A stretch of 64,000 nt of DNA from Tractidigestivibacter sp050946515 (GCF_050946515.1 NZ_JBMNUX010000001.1:186001-250000), one strand, 5' to 3'; positions 41,583 through 50,768 are shown, numbered from the stretch's first letter. A program made the numbers and translations. The notes: generated by a model not told the origin, from the sequence alone.

Positions 41583-44210
41583 TCAGCGTCCGTCTCCGCC
41601 AAAGAGCATGCGGAAGCCACGGCCAATAAGCCCGAATGCGGTCGCTATGCGGTTCCCGTTGCTTGCGGGCTCTTGCTTGCTCGCGACGGGAGCGGTCTTG
41701 ACCTGCGTCTTTTCCGTCGGAACGACCTGACTTGGTTGCGAGCTCGTGGACTTCGCCGTGGGCGCTGAGGCAGCAGGAGGCGTGCTCGTGGTCTCTCGCT
41801 GGCTGTTCGTCACGGTTGCGACGCGCTGGGCAAGCCTCTCGACGGGGCGGGCGCGTCGCGGAGCCTGGCTCTCGGGTATCTCGAGAGGCTTTTCTTCTCT
41901 GCGAGATGCGGCCTCGCTCTCATAGTTTCTCGTCTTCGGCAGCGCCGCGAGGTAGCTCAGCTCCTCTGGGGCAAAGGGCGCAATCGTTGTGGACGGCGTC
42001 ATCTTTGCAGCCGCGGACTTGCCCTCGCGCGAGCGCGCATAGGCAAGGGCGAGAAGGACTTCCTGGCTGTTCACTTCGGGCTCGCCCTCCTTGCGCTCGA
42101 CCTTTTCCCAAGTGCCGTCCGAGGTCAGCTGGCGTGCCTTCACGTTGTCAGCAAGCTGCAGGTTGACGAAGGTGTTCACGATCTTGCGGCAGGTGGGGTC
42201 GAACACTGGGTAGGCAATCTCGACGCGGCGCTCGGTATTTCGCGTCATCATGTCAGCGCTCGAAAGATAGAGCGTGTCGGTGTCGGCGCCGAAAGCATAG
42301 ATGCGGGCGTGCTCCAGGAAGCGTCCAACAATCTGGCGAACTACAAGGCCATCGGTCTTGCCGGGCACATTGGCCTTGATGCAGCAGATTCCGCGCACTA
42401 TGAGCAGAACCTTTACGCCGGCTTCGCATGCTTCCGAGATCTTGTCGATTACGTCGCGGTCGGTGAGAGAGTTCATCTTGATGAAGACAAGCGCTGGCTG
42501 GCCAGCCTGAGCACGGCCAATCTCGCGGTCGAGGCCCTTCATGACCAGCGGCTTGAGCCCGACGGGAGCAACTCCCAGGACCTTGTAGCTGCCGCGGAGG
42601 TTTCCAAGAGAGAGGTTGCGGAAGAACACGTTGGCGTCGGCCGCGATGTCCGTATTTGCCGTCAGTAGCATGAAGTCGGAGTAGAGCTTGGCGGTCTTCT
42701 CGTTGAAGTTGCCAGTCCCAAGGCACGTGATGCGGCTGATGCCAGAGGCGTCGTGGTAGGTGATCTGGCAGATCTTGGAGTGGCACTTGAAGCCCTCGGA
42801 GCCGTAGATCACGGTGCAGCCGGCATCCTCGAGGCGCTCTGCCCACTCGATGTTGTTCTCCTCGTCAAAGCGGGCGCGCAGCTCCATCAAGACGGTGACG
42901 TCCTTGCCCGCTTCGGCCGCGTTGATCAGGCTCTCGCAGAGGTGCGAGCGCTTTGCCACGCGGTAGAGCGTGATCTTGATCGAAATGCAGTCGTCATCGG
43001 CGGAGGCCTCGCGCACCAGGTTCAGAAGCGGCGTCATGCTCTCGTAGGGGTAGGTCAAAAGGATGTCGTGGTCAAAGACCTGCTCGCGCATCGGACGACG
43101 CGAGTCGACCAAGGGAGAGAGCTGGGGCTGGAACGGCGGGAAGATGACGTCGGAGCGCGACCAGTTGGGAATCTTGTCCTCAAGCCCGTAGACATAGCCA
43201 AGGTTGAGCGGCATGTCCAAGTGGAAGACGCGTCGGCTCTCCAGCCCAAGCTGCTCGGTGATGAAGCTCTCCCACTTGTGGTTGAGTTCGCCCGAGATCT
43301 CAAGGCGCACCGGCTGAAGGCGCTGGCGCATCTTGAGGATCTTCTTCATGTGCTGGCGATAGTCCTCTTCCTCCTCGACGCCCTCGCCGTCTGGGTCGAT
43401 GTCGGCGTTGCGCGTTACGCGCAGCACGGCAGACTTCTTGGGGACATAGTCGCCAAAGCAGCGGTCGAGAAACGCGCGAATCACGTCCTCGATGAGCGTG
43501 TAGCGGAAGGCGCGGCTGCCAGACGGCAGCGCAACGACGCGCTGTTCGGAGCTGGGCACCTCGATGATTCCCAGCACGCCGGACTCGGTGGGCCCGTTGA
43601 GCGTGCAGCAGACGTAGAGCCGGCCGTTCCTCAGGTTAGGGAAGGGGTGGCGCGGGTCGATTACCATCGGCGAGATGATCGGCGCAAGGTGCGCGTCGAA
43701 GTACTTGGAGAGCGCGGCGAGGTCGTCGGGCGTGTAGGAGCCAAGCGGCACACGCTGAAGCCCCTTAGGCTGCATCTCTCCCTCTACGAGCGAGAAGGCC
43801 TCGTGATAGCGCTCGAGCAGCGGCGGAAGCGCCTTGAAGATGTTGTCGAGCTGCTCGGCGGGCGTCTCGTTCGACTTGTTGTCACGCGGCTGGTTCTTGA
43901 GCGAAGACAGGTCGGAAAGACCGCCCACGCGAATCATGAACCACTCGTTGAGGTTCGAGTCAAAAATGCTGCAGAACTTGACGCGCTCGAAGAGCGGGAC
44001 GCTCTCGTCGAACGACTCGTCGAGGACGCGCGAGTCAAAGCGCAGCCAGCTAATCTCTCGGTTTTGCGTGTACGAGAAGTCGCGCTTGTGCTCGCCCTTT
44101 TCCTTGTCCTTCTCTTGCTCTTTTTCCTTCTGCCCGGAAGGCGCCTCGCTGGGCTTGGACGTCGGCTCTTCCGTCTGTGGTGTGGTAAGTTCGTCTTCAG
44201 TCTTTGCCAT
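41583..44210 (-). CDS. ppk: Polyphosphate kinase 1 with extra disordered ends
   Basis: 875 aa from the ATG at 44210 (AGGAG 8 nt upstream). Makes polyphosphate from ATP. Core runs from about residue 45 to 700: NREISWLRFDSRVL, LNLGYVYGLEDK, FDHDILLTYPYESM, FKCHSKICQITYHD with the phosphoacceptor His, and YLSSADMMTRNTERRVEIA. Typical Ppk1 is about 690-720 aa; the extra length is a Lys/Glu-rich N-terminus (~45 aa) and a ~170-aa Pro/Ala/Ser/Thr-rich tail ending in a short hydrophobic/basic helix (IATAFGLIGRGFRMLFGG). Confidence 0.93.
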   Translation of the reverse strand: MAKTEDELTTPQTEEPTSKPSEAPSGQKEKEQEKDKEKGEHKRDFSYTQNREISWLRFDSRVLDESFDESVPLFERVKFCSIFDSNLNEWFMIRVGGLSDLSSLKNQPRDNKSNETPAEQLDNIFKALPPLLERYHEAFSLVEGEMQPKGLQRVPLGSYTPDDLAALSKYFDAHLAPIISPMVIDPRHPFPNLRNGRLYVCCTLNGPTESGVLGIIEVPSSEQRVVALPSGSRAFRYTLIEDVIRAFLDRCFGDYVPKKSAVLRVTRNADIDPDGEGVEEEEDYRQHMKKILKMRQRLQPVRLEISGELNHKWESFITEQLGLESRRVFHLDMPLNLGYVYGLEDKIPNWSRSDVIFPPFQPQLSPLVDSRRPMREQVFDHDILLTYPYESMTPLLNLVREASADDDCISIKITLYRVAKRSHLCESLINAAEAGKDVTVLMELRARFDEENNIEWAERLEDAGCTVIYGSEGFKCHSKICQITYHDASGISRITCLGTGNFNEKTAKLYSDFMLLTANTDIAADANVFFRNLSLGNLRGSYKVLGVAPVGLKPLVMKGLDREIGRAQAGQPALVFIKMNSLTDRDVIDKISEACEAGVKVLLIVRGICCIKANVPGKTDGLVVRQIVGRFLEHARIYAFGADTDTLYLSSADMMTRNTERRVEIAYPVFDPTCRKIVNTFVNLQLADNVKARQLTSDGTWEKVERKEGEPEVNSQEVLLALAYARSREGKSAAAKMTPSTTIAPFAPEELSYLAALPKTRNYESEAASRREEKPLEIPESQAPRRARPVERLAQRVATVTNSQRETTSTPPAASAPTAKSTSSQPSQVVPTEKTQVKTAPVASKQEPASNGNRIATAFGLIGRGFRMLFGGDGR

Positions 44211-44346
44211 TATGCCTACTCCTGATGGACGCAACCGTTCGCTGCTGTTGATTTTAGCAGCCGTCAGGATGACAGTAGCCGCATGGTGGAATATGGTTCA
44301 TGTACGTTTTGGTTCCTTACAGATTTCTTACGTTGCGGAGGTTTTC

Positions 44347-45600
44347 ATGGACCGCGGTCTTAACGTGCGCTCCGAGATTGGGGAGCTTCGTGTTGTCATG
44401 CTCCATCGGCCTGGCGACGAGCTTCTGAATCTTTCTCCTGACACGCTTGGCCCTTTGCTCTTTGATGACATCCCGTACCTCTCCGTTGCCCAGCAGGAGC
44501 ATGACAGCTTTGCCGGAATGCTCCGCTCGGAGGGCGTTGAGGTGGTCTACCTCGATAAGCTTGTTGCCGAGGCGCTTGACGCGGAGCCAACGGCTCGCGA
44601 GAAGTTCACTGACGACTACCTTGCGCAGTGTGGGGTGGACGGCCTCGGCGTGAAGGCGGCGATCCGCGAGCGTCTCGACTCGATTCCCGACACGCTTGAG
44701 TTTGTCCGCAAGACGATCACCGGCGTCCGCGCCGACGAGCTGGACGTCGGGCGTCACGGCGCCATGTCCCTTGCCGACGTCCTCGAGAAGAACGGAGAGG
44801 ACAACAGCGGCATCGTCGTCGACCCCATCCCCAACATCTACTTCACGCGCGACACGTTCTCGGTTATCGGGAGCGGCGTGAGCATGAACCGCATGAGGTC
44901 GGCCACGCGGCGCCGCGAGTCTCTCTACGGCACCTATCTCTTCCGCTACCACCCTGCCTTTAAGGGCGCCCCGCTCTGGTACAGCCCCAAATACCCCTAT
45001 CACATCGAGGGCGGCGACATCCTGGTCTTGCAGGACGACCTCATTGCGGTCGGCATATCCGAGCGCACGCAGCCTGCGGCCATCGACCTTCTTGCGAAGA
45101 ACCTCTTGTGGGGCAAGGTGGATTCTGGCATCCGTCGCGTCTATGCATTCTCGATCCCCCACAAGCGTTCGTTCATGCATCTGGATACCGTCTTCACGCA
45201 GGTGGACGTTGACAAGTTCACCGTACACCCAGGAATCCTGGGCCGCCTCTCGGTCTTCGAGCTCACGCGCGGCTCACGCGAAGGCGAGACGCGCATCCGC
45301 CAGATGGAAGGCTCGCTCGACAAGATTCTCGCGCACGCGCTTGGCCTTCCTGCCGTTCGGCTCATCAAGTGCGGTGGCGACGACCCAATCGCGTCAGCGC
45401 GAGAGCAGTGGAACGACGGGTCGAACACGCTCGCCGTGCGTCCGGGCACGGTCTTCGTCTACCAGCGCAATGCCGTGACCAACGACATCCTCTATAAGGA
45501 GGGCCTCACGCTGCTCGAGGTTCCCTCGGCCGAGCTCTCGCGCGGCCGTGGCGGCCCCCACTGCATGAGCATGGCGTTCTTGAGAGATGCCGTGGAATGA
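44347..45600 (+). CDS. arcA: Arginine deiminase
   Basis: 417 aa from the ATG at 44347 (GCGGAGG 6 nt upstream). Hydrolyses arginine to citrulline and ammonia. Signatures: NVRSEIGELRVVMLHRPGDEL, DPIPNIYFTRDTFSVIG, IEGGDILVLQDDLIAVGISERT and the catalytic cysteine in RGRGGPHCMSMAF near the C-terminus. The ornithine carbamoyltransferase gene follows after 99 bp; carbamate kinase (arcC) is not in the window. Divergent from ppk. Confidence 0.95.
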   Translation: MDRGLNVRSEIGELRVVMLHRPGDELLNLSPDTLGPLLFDDIPYLSVAQQEHDSFAGMLRSEGVEVVYLDKLVAEALDAEPTAREKFTDDYLAQCGVDGLGVKAAIRERLDSIPDTLEFVRKTITGVRADELDVGRHGAMSLADVLEKNGEDNSGIVVDPIPNIYFTRDTFSVIGSGVSMNRMRSATRRRESLYGTYLFRYHPAFKGAPLWYSPKYPYHIEGGDILVLQDDLIAVGISERTQPAAIDLLAKNLLWGKVDSGIRRVYAFSIPHKRSFMHLDTVFTQVDVDKFTVHPGILGRLSVFELTRGSREGETRIRQMEGSLDKILAHALGLPAVRLIKCGGDDPIASAREQWNDGSNTLAVRPGTVFVYQRNAVTNDILYKEGLTLLEVPSAELSRGRGGPHCMSMAFLRDAVE

Positions 45601-45699
45601 GCAGCTGCAGGGCGGTCGCGCTTCTCGCTCGGCTAAACTAGCTTTTTGCGACTCTTTCCTCGAGCCGCTCGCTAGACATGCCAAGTGAGAGGATGACCT

Positions 45700-46695
45700 A
45701 TGGCCGTTGACCTTTCTGGACGCAACTTCCTGAAGCTTCTCGACTTTACGCCCGACGAGATTCGCTACCTGCTTGACCTCGCCGCCGACCTCAAGGCGAA
45801 GAAGCACGCAGGCGAGCCGCATCGCTACCTTGAGGGCAAGAACATCGTGCTTCTCTTTGAGAAGACCTCCACGCGCACGCGCTGCTCGTTTGAGGTTGCC
45901 GGCCATGACTTGGGCATGAACGTCACCTACCTTGACCCCAAGAGCTCGCAGATGGGCAAGAAGGAGTCCATCGAGGACACCGCTCGCGTGCTTGGGCGCA
46001 TGTTCGACGGCATCGAGTATCGCGGATATGGCCAGGACATCGTCCAGACGCTCGCCGACTATGCCGGCGTGCCCGTCTGGAACGGCCTTACCAACGAGTT
46101 CCACCCCACGCAGATGCTTGCTGACATCCTGACCATGCGCGAGGAGTTTGGCTCCGACCTCAAGGGTCGCAAGCTCACGTTCTTTGGCGACGCGGGAAAC
46201 AATGTAGGCAACTCCCTCATGGTCGTGTGCGCCAAGCTCGGCATCGACTTCGCCGCCTGCGGTCCGGCCGAGCAGATGCCCTCCGCAGAGCTCGTCGAGA
46301 CCTGCCGCAAGATTGCCGACGAGAACGGCTCGACGATCACGCTCACCGAGGACGTCGAGGAGGGGGCCAAGGGCGCGTCGGTCATCTACACCGACATCTG
46401 GCTCTCCATGGGCGAGCCCGACGAGCTGTGGGCTAAGCGCATCAAGCTGCTCTCGCCTTATCAGGTGAACGCCGACGTGATGGCCAATGCCGCTCCTGAT
46501 GCCATCTTCATGCACTGCCTGCCGAGCTTCCACGACCGCCACACCACCATTGGCGAGGACATCTACCAGAAGTTTGGCCTGCCCGAGATGGAGGTCACCA
46601 ACGAGGTCTTCGAGGGACCGCGCTCGCGCGTCTTCGACGAGGCAGAGAACCGCATGCACACGATCAAGGCTGTCATGTACGCAACCCTGAAGTAG
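45700..46695 (+). CDS. arcB: Ornithine carbamoyltransferase
   Basis: 331 aa. STRTRCSFEVAG is the carbamoyl-phosphate site, NGLTNEFHPTQMLADILTM follows, and MHCLPSFHD is the ornithine-binding loop. Next to arcA, so it probably runs in the catabolic direction (citrulline phosphorolysis) and the arcB name is used, though the anabolic argF role cannot be excluded. Length normal. Confidence 0.93.
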   Translation: MAVDLSGRNFLKLLDFTPDEIRYLLDLAADLKAKKHAGEPHRYLEGKNIVLLFEKTSTRTRCSFEVAGHDLGMNVTYLDPKSSQMGKKESIEDTARVLGRMFDGIEYRGYGQDIVQTLADYAGVPVWNGLTNEFHPTQMLADILTMREEFGSDLKGRKLTFFGDAGNNVGNSLMVVCAKLGIDFAACGPAEQMPSAELVETCRKIADENGSTITLTEDVEEGAKGASVIYTDIWLSMGEPDELWAKRIKLLSPYQVNADVMANAAPDAIFMHCLPSFHDRHTTIGEDIYQKFGLPEMEVTNEVFEGPRSRVFDEAENRMHTIKAVMYATLK

Positions 46696-46724
46696 CGCTT
46701 GCGCTAGCTGGCTTGGTGCAAAAG

Positions 46725-46767
46725 CGGCGCCCGCCTTCCCGAGCAAAGTGTGGGAGGGTGGGCGCCG
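46725..46767 (-). terminator. Terminator of the zinc-ribbon membrane protein gene
   Basis: CGGCGCCCGCCTTCCC (46725-46740) pairs with GGGAGGGTGGGCGCCG (46752-46767); on the minus strand the stem is followed by CTTTTGCACC. Confidence 0.7.
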
Positions 46768-46803
46768 AAGCTTAGGTCAAGAAATTGCGCGAACCATTCC
46801 GAA

Positions 46804-47706
46804 TCAGTAGTTGTCTTGCGCCTCGAACGCCTCGTCGAACGACTCGTAGAACACGGGGTAATCGGTCTCCGAGGAAGGGACGAGCTCGCGATTGCCTTCC
46901 TCGCCGTCGACCTCAAACTCGAGGACATCGCTCCCGATGACGCCGTCCTCGCCCTGGGCATCCGTTATGTAGATGACGCCGTCCTGCTCGCTCCAGACGA
47001 CATTCATGGAGCTTTCTACGGCAGCGAGGTCGCTTTCTGTAAGCGGCGTGCCATCGCTATAGGCAAGCCCCATCGTTCCGGTTCCGTCGCTTTCCAAGAC
47101 AAAGACGTAGCCAAAGTAATCGTCGTAGCGCTCATCCTCGGGAACGTCGGAGCCCGTGTTATCAAAGTGGGCGAGCCCGTAATAGGTGCCCATTGCCGTG
47201 CGCTCGCCGCTTTCTGGAAGGGTCGTTGTGCCTTGCGGATAGCCCTCGTTGTCAAAATACTGCTGCTCTTGATTGGTTATCAAGTCGAAGCTGTCATAGC
47301 CTCCGAGGCTGCCTGACATCGCCTGTCCGACAATTGTTACGAGAATCGAGTAGATCGAGTAGGCCAAAATGGCCGAAAGAACAATCGCGACGATGCCAAA
47401 GATAAGGCCGACGTGCGTGGTATTGGCTCGCGCCAGGGCCTCGGGGACCTTTTTGTAGTCGGGACCCATGTTATGAGGAAACGGCGGAAGCTCCGAGACG
47501 TTCTTGAGGGGCTCCTGAGGGCCATGGCTTGCCTGCTCCTCTGCATCTTGCCGATACTCATAGACGACGGGGGCGGGAGCGGTGGCGCTTGGGCTCGCGG
47601 AACTTTGGGGACTGCTCGAGCCGTCCTGCGCGCTGAGGTAATGCCCACAGACCGGGCAGCGTGTGCTTCCGTCGGGTAGGGTGGCTCCGCAATTAGGGCA
47701 CAGCAT
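46804..47706 (-). CDS. Zinc-ribbon membrane-anchored protein
   Basis: 300 aa. N-terminal zinc ribbon CPNCG...CPVCG (residues 3-22), a Ser/Pro/Ala-rich linker, one strong membrane helix (about 97-128), then a ~170-residue acidic domain probably outside the membrane (FDLITNQEQQYF ... VFYESFDEAFEAQDNY). The zinc ribbon would be cytoplasmic. No known function; zinc-ribbon proteins of this shape are common in coriobacteria. Ribosome site AAGGAGGACC precedes the ATG. Confidence 0.75.
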   Translation of the reverse strand: MLCPNCGATLPDGSTRCPVCGHYLSAQDGSSSPQSSASPSATAPAPVVYEYRQDAEEQASHGPQEPLKNVSELPPFPHNMGPDYKKVPEALARANTTHVGLIFGIVAIVLSAILAYSIYSILVTIVGQAMSGSLGGYDSFDLITNQEQQYFDNEGYPQGTTTLPESGERTAMGTYYGLAHFDNTGSDVPEDERYDDYFGYVFVLESDGTGTMGLAYSDGTPLTESDLAAVESSMNVVWSEQDGVIYITDAQGEDGVIGSDVLEFEVDGEEGNRELVPSSETDYPVFYESFDEAFEAQDNY

Positions 47707-47739
47707 GGGTCCTCCTTACAATATCTGGACCTTTATGGA

Positions 47740-47764
47740 GCGAGGCCCCTTCTTGGAGCCTCGC
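47740..47764 (-). terminator. Possible terminator of trpS
   Basis: GCGAGGC / GCCTCGC (47740-47746, 47758-47764), 11-nt loop. The downstream side on the minus strand lacks a clear T-run. Confidence 0.35.
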
Positions 47765-47790
47765 CACGCTCTTCGACGTTACGTGAAAGT

Positions 47791-48840
47791 TTAATAGACC
47801 ATGCCCATCGCTTCGCGCACTTCTCCCAAAGTTTGCTGAGCGATGACATTCGCGCGCTCGTTTCCTTGATGAAGGACGTCCCAGATGTAGTCAGGGTCCT
47901 GCAAGAGCTCCTCGCGCCGGGCGCGGATTGGGGCAAAGTAGCTGTTCACGGATTCGGTCACATAGCGCTTGAGCTGTCCGGCCCCGCCCATGCCAATCTC
48001 GTCTGCAATCTCCTTTGGGTCGCGGCCGGTGCAGATGCCCGCGGTCGTGAGAAGCGCGGACACGCCGGGGCGGTTCTCGGGGTCGAACGTGATGTTGCGC
48101 TCGGAGTCGGTCTTTGACTTCTTGATGAGCTTGGCGGTCTCTTCGGCAGTCATCGAAAGCGAGATGGCATTGCCGTAGGACTTGCTCATCTTGCGCCCGT
48201 CAAGGCCGGGAAGCAGCGGCGTCGAGGTCAGAAGCCCCGTGACCTCGGGGAACACCGGCGCATAGCGCTCGTTGAAGCGGCGGGCGATCTTCGAGGTTAT
48301 CTCGATGTGAGGAAGCTGGTCACGGCCTACGGGCACGATGTTGCCCTTGCAGAAGAGGATGTCACATGCCTGATGCACCGGATAGGTCAGAAGAAGCCCG
48401 GTCAGCGCATGGCCAGAGGCTTCCTGCTCGGCCTTGACGGTGGGATTGCGCTCCATCTCGGCCTCGGTCACAAGCGAGAGGAAAGGCAGCATGAGCTGGT
48501 TCTCTGCAGGGACGGCAGAGTGGGTGAAGATCATGGTCTTCTCGGGGTCAATGCCGCAGGCCATGTAGTCGACGACCATGTTGAAGACGTTGTCGCGGAT
48601 GTGCTCGGTGGTGTCTCGGTCGGTGATGACCTGGTAGTCTGCAATAACGATGTTCGTCCTTATTCCCATGTCCTGAAGGCGAACGCGCTCGCGCAGCGTG
48701 CCAAAGTAGTGGCCAAGATGGAGTCGGCCGGTGGGCCTATCGCCAGTAAGCATGGTGTATTTTTCAGGATGGACGGTAAGGTCCGCCTGGACTGAGTCAC
48801 TCTTCTTCAGTGCTGCCTCGTAGCTTCCCTCGTTTGGCAT
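47791..48840 (-). CDS. trpS: Tryptophanyl-tRNA synthetase
   Basis: 349 aa from the ATG at 48840, which has AGGAG 8 nt upstream; the frame is open 36 nt further but has no ribosome site. Class I synthetase: GRLHLGHYFG (HIGH motif) near residue 38, QACDILFCKGNIVPVGRDQ, GRKMSKSYGN (KMSKS) and a helical C-terminus. Divergent from the second cyclo-ligase gene; 170 bp of shared upstream sequence shows no T-box. Confidence 0.94.
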   Translation of the reverse strand: MPNEGSYEAALKKSDSVQADLTVHPEKYTMLTGDRPTGRLHLGHYFGTLRERVRLQDMGIRTNIVIADYQVITDRDTTEHIRDNVFNMVVDYMACGIDPEKTMIFTHSAVPAENQLMLPFLSLVTEAEMERNPTVKAEQEASGHALTGLLLTYPVHQACDILFCKGNIVPVGRDQLPHIEITSKIARRFNERYAPVFPEVTGLLTSTPLLPGLDGRKMSKSYGNAISLSMTAEETAKLIKKSKTDSERNITFDPENRPGVSALLTTAGICTGRDPKEIADEIGMGGAGQLKRYVTESVNSYFAPIRARREELLQDPDYIWDVLHQGNERANVIAQQTLGEVREAMGMVY

Positions 48841-49010
48841 ATAAAATCTCCTGACTAGCTCATCTTGCAAAGACAACGCTCAATATCTTACGGCAAAAGC
48901 TGCCAACATCTGGCGTCTTTGAAGGTTACTTGGTGTCATCTTGGCTGCTCTGTGAATTTTTGGTCCAGTATGGCCTACAGTATCAATAGTTGACACAGAG
49001 GGGAGGACGT

Positions 49011-49664
49011 ATGGCCAGCTCTACAGGAACTGACGCTGGGAAGACCGCCCTCCGTGCCGAGTATGCGCAGCTCCGTCAGGCAATCGCAAACGCTCGTAAA
49101 CTCTCTGCCTATGCCAACGACTCACGGGGGAAGACTGCGAAAGCGCAGGTCAGCGCTGACGCTCAGATCTTGGCAAACCTTTGCTCGATGGATGTGTGGA
49201 AGCGCGCCCAGCTCGTTCTCACCTATGTGTCTCACAACGGTGAAGTCGACACGCACGCCATAATGAGAAGGGCGTGGGGAGAGGGAAAGCGCGTGGCCGT
49301 CCCTTGGTACAGCCCCAAGCTGCGGACTATCCAGTTCTTTTGCGTGAAGTCATTCGACGAGCTTGGCCCCGGCTTCCATGGGCATCTTGAGCCCCTGTAT
49401 CACGGCACGGCACCTCTTGGCCCAGTGCAGCTCGTAGGGTCAATTTGCCTCGTTCCGGGCCTTGTCTTTGATGGCTATGGAAACAGGATTGGGGACGGTG
49501 GGGGAGTGTACGACGGCTTCCTCGCCTTCTACCCCGGCCATAAGGTGGGGCTTGCCCATTCGATGCAGATCTCGTGCAACGTGCTCCCGCATGACAGTCA
49601 AGACATTCCCGTTGACTTCTTGGTCAGCGATGCCGGCGTCTGGACCTGCGGCCTGGACCATTGA
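49011..49664 (+). CDS. 5-formyltetrahydrofolate cyclo-ligase family protein (copy 2)
   Basis: 217 aa from the ATG at 49011 (GGGGAGGA upstream). Same family as copy 1 at 57-710: AQLRQAIANARKLSAYA, LVLTYVSHNGEVDTHAIMRRAW and the C-terminal loop RIGDGGGVYDGFL. In that loop the usual GRGGGYYDR becomes GDGGGVYDG, so the substrate-binding basic residue and the second Tyr are lost. It may have a different substrate or a weaker reaction. Monocistronic, divergent from trpS. Confidence 0.8.
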   Translation: MASSTGTDAGKTALRAEYAQLRQAIANARKLSAYANDSRGKTAKAQVSADAQILANLCSMDVWKRAQLVLTYVSHNGEVDTHAIMRRAWGEGKRVAVPWYSPKLRTIQFFCVKSFDELGPGFHGHLEPLYHGTAPLGPVQLVGSICLVPGLVFDGYGNRIGDGGGVYDGFLAFYPGHKVGLAHSMQISCNVLPHDSQDIPVDFLVSDAGVWTCGLDH

Positions 49665-49754
49665 CCGCAAGACCTCAGCTATTGAGACAACGATGAAGGC
49701 GGGATGCCCCGGAAGTCGTCGCTGCCCGCGGGGCAACTGTCTTGCCAAGCCATT

Positions 49755-49778
49755 GAAGGCGTCCGTGACGGGGCCTTC
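49755..49778 (-). terminator. Stem-loop at the end of the aromatic operon
   Basis: GAAGG-CCGT / ACGG-CCTTC with an internal loop (49755-49778), directly after the aroQ stop on the minus strand. T-run is weak. Confidence 0.4.
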
Positions 49779-50768
49779 TTAGTCAGCGGCGCCCTTCTCG
49801 GCGTTTGACGAGTGCTCCTCCAGATAGTCCCAGAGGTCGCGAATTGCGCAGCGATAGCCGTCAAGGCCCTTCCCGATCTCGGTTTTGAAGCAGGCTGCGC
49901 GGATGTAGGAGACCTGCCTGAACTCCTCTCGCTCGTCCACCTTTGAGATGTGGACCTCTACGCAAGGAAGCGCCACGGCCTTCACGGCGTCGAGGATGGC
50001 GACAGAGGTGTGCGTGTAGGCAGCCGGGTTTATCACGATCCCGTCGAAGTCCTCGTAGGCAGACTGTATCGCGTCGACAAGATCGCCCTCATGATTCGAC
50101 TGAAAGCAGCGGCAGTCGGCGAAGCCAACCTCGCGTGCGGTCTCTTTGCAAATCTGGACGAGGTCGTCATAGGTTTTGCGCCCGTAGATGGCGGGCTCGC
50201 GGACGCCAAGCATGTTGATGTTGGGTCCATTGATGACCAGAACGCGGCGGCCCCCGTCTCCTTCAACCCTAAAGTCGTCGTCAAAGTCGGGGTCTTCCTC
50301 TTCCTCGCTCCTCTCAAGCAGGGAAACGAGGTCGTCGACATCCGACGAATCGCCTTCCGTCGCCTTCTTTGCAGCCCGCTCGTCCGCCTCTTCCGCGCGG
50401 CGCTCCATCGCATGCCGCCTGAGCACTGATGGGGTAGGAGCGTGCCCAGAAATCTGCACGCGAATGGGAGAAGAGCTCTCGGAGCTTACGCCCAGGAAGG
50501 GGGAGATGTTGGCCTCTATGCCTGTCAGGCTTTCCAGAGACTCATAGACGCTCTTTACAGACCCCGGCCCAAAGACGATTTCGATGCCATTGGTTCCACG
50601 GCGGGCATACCCAAGCACCCCTGGAATGCAGTCGATTCGCTCGGTGTCAATCAAACTGGGATGCGCCGTCATGATGCGCAGGCGAGTCATGCAGAGGTCG
50701 TTTGCCGTTACGTTGTCCTTTCCGCCGACTGCTTCTAGCACTAGGCGAGCAACTTCTGTATCAGTCAT
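49779..50768 (-). CDS. aroQ: PTS EIIB-like domain fused to type II 3-dehydroquinate dehydratase
   Basis: 329 aa. Residues 1-83 read as a glucose-family PTS EIIB domain: ARLVLEAVGGKDNV, TANDLCMTRLRI with the phosphorylatable Cys at 26, GVLGYARRGTNGIEIVFGPG. A charged linker (84-173, very acidic at 140-170) follows. Residues 175-318 are AroQ: VINGPNINMLGVREPAIYG (Arg190, Tyr195), FQSNHEGDL, INPAAYTHTS (Asn247, His253), EVHISKVDEREEFRQ (Glu271, His273; the usual N after S is K). AroQ dehydrates 3-dehydroquinate. Last gene of the aro operon, after a 205-bp gap. No EIIC or EIIA is nearby. Confidence 0.85.
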   Translation of the reverse strand: MTDTEVARLVLEAVGGKDNVTANDLCMTRLRIMTAHPSLIDTERIDCIPGVLGYARRGTNGIEIVFGPGSVKSVYESLESLTGIEANISPFLGVSSESSSPIRVQISGHAPTPSVLRRHAMERRAEEADERAAKKATEGDSSDVDDLVSLLERSEEEEDPDFDDDFRVEGDGGRRVLVINGPNINMLGVREPAIYGRKTYDDLVQICKETAREVGFADCRCFQSNHEGDLVDAIQSAYEDFDGIVINPAAYTHTSVAILDAVKAVALPCVEVHISKVDEREEFRQVSYIRAACFKTEIGKGLDGYRCAIRDLWDYLEEHSSNAEKGAAD

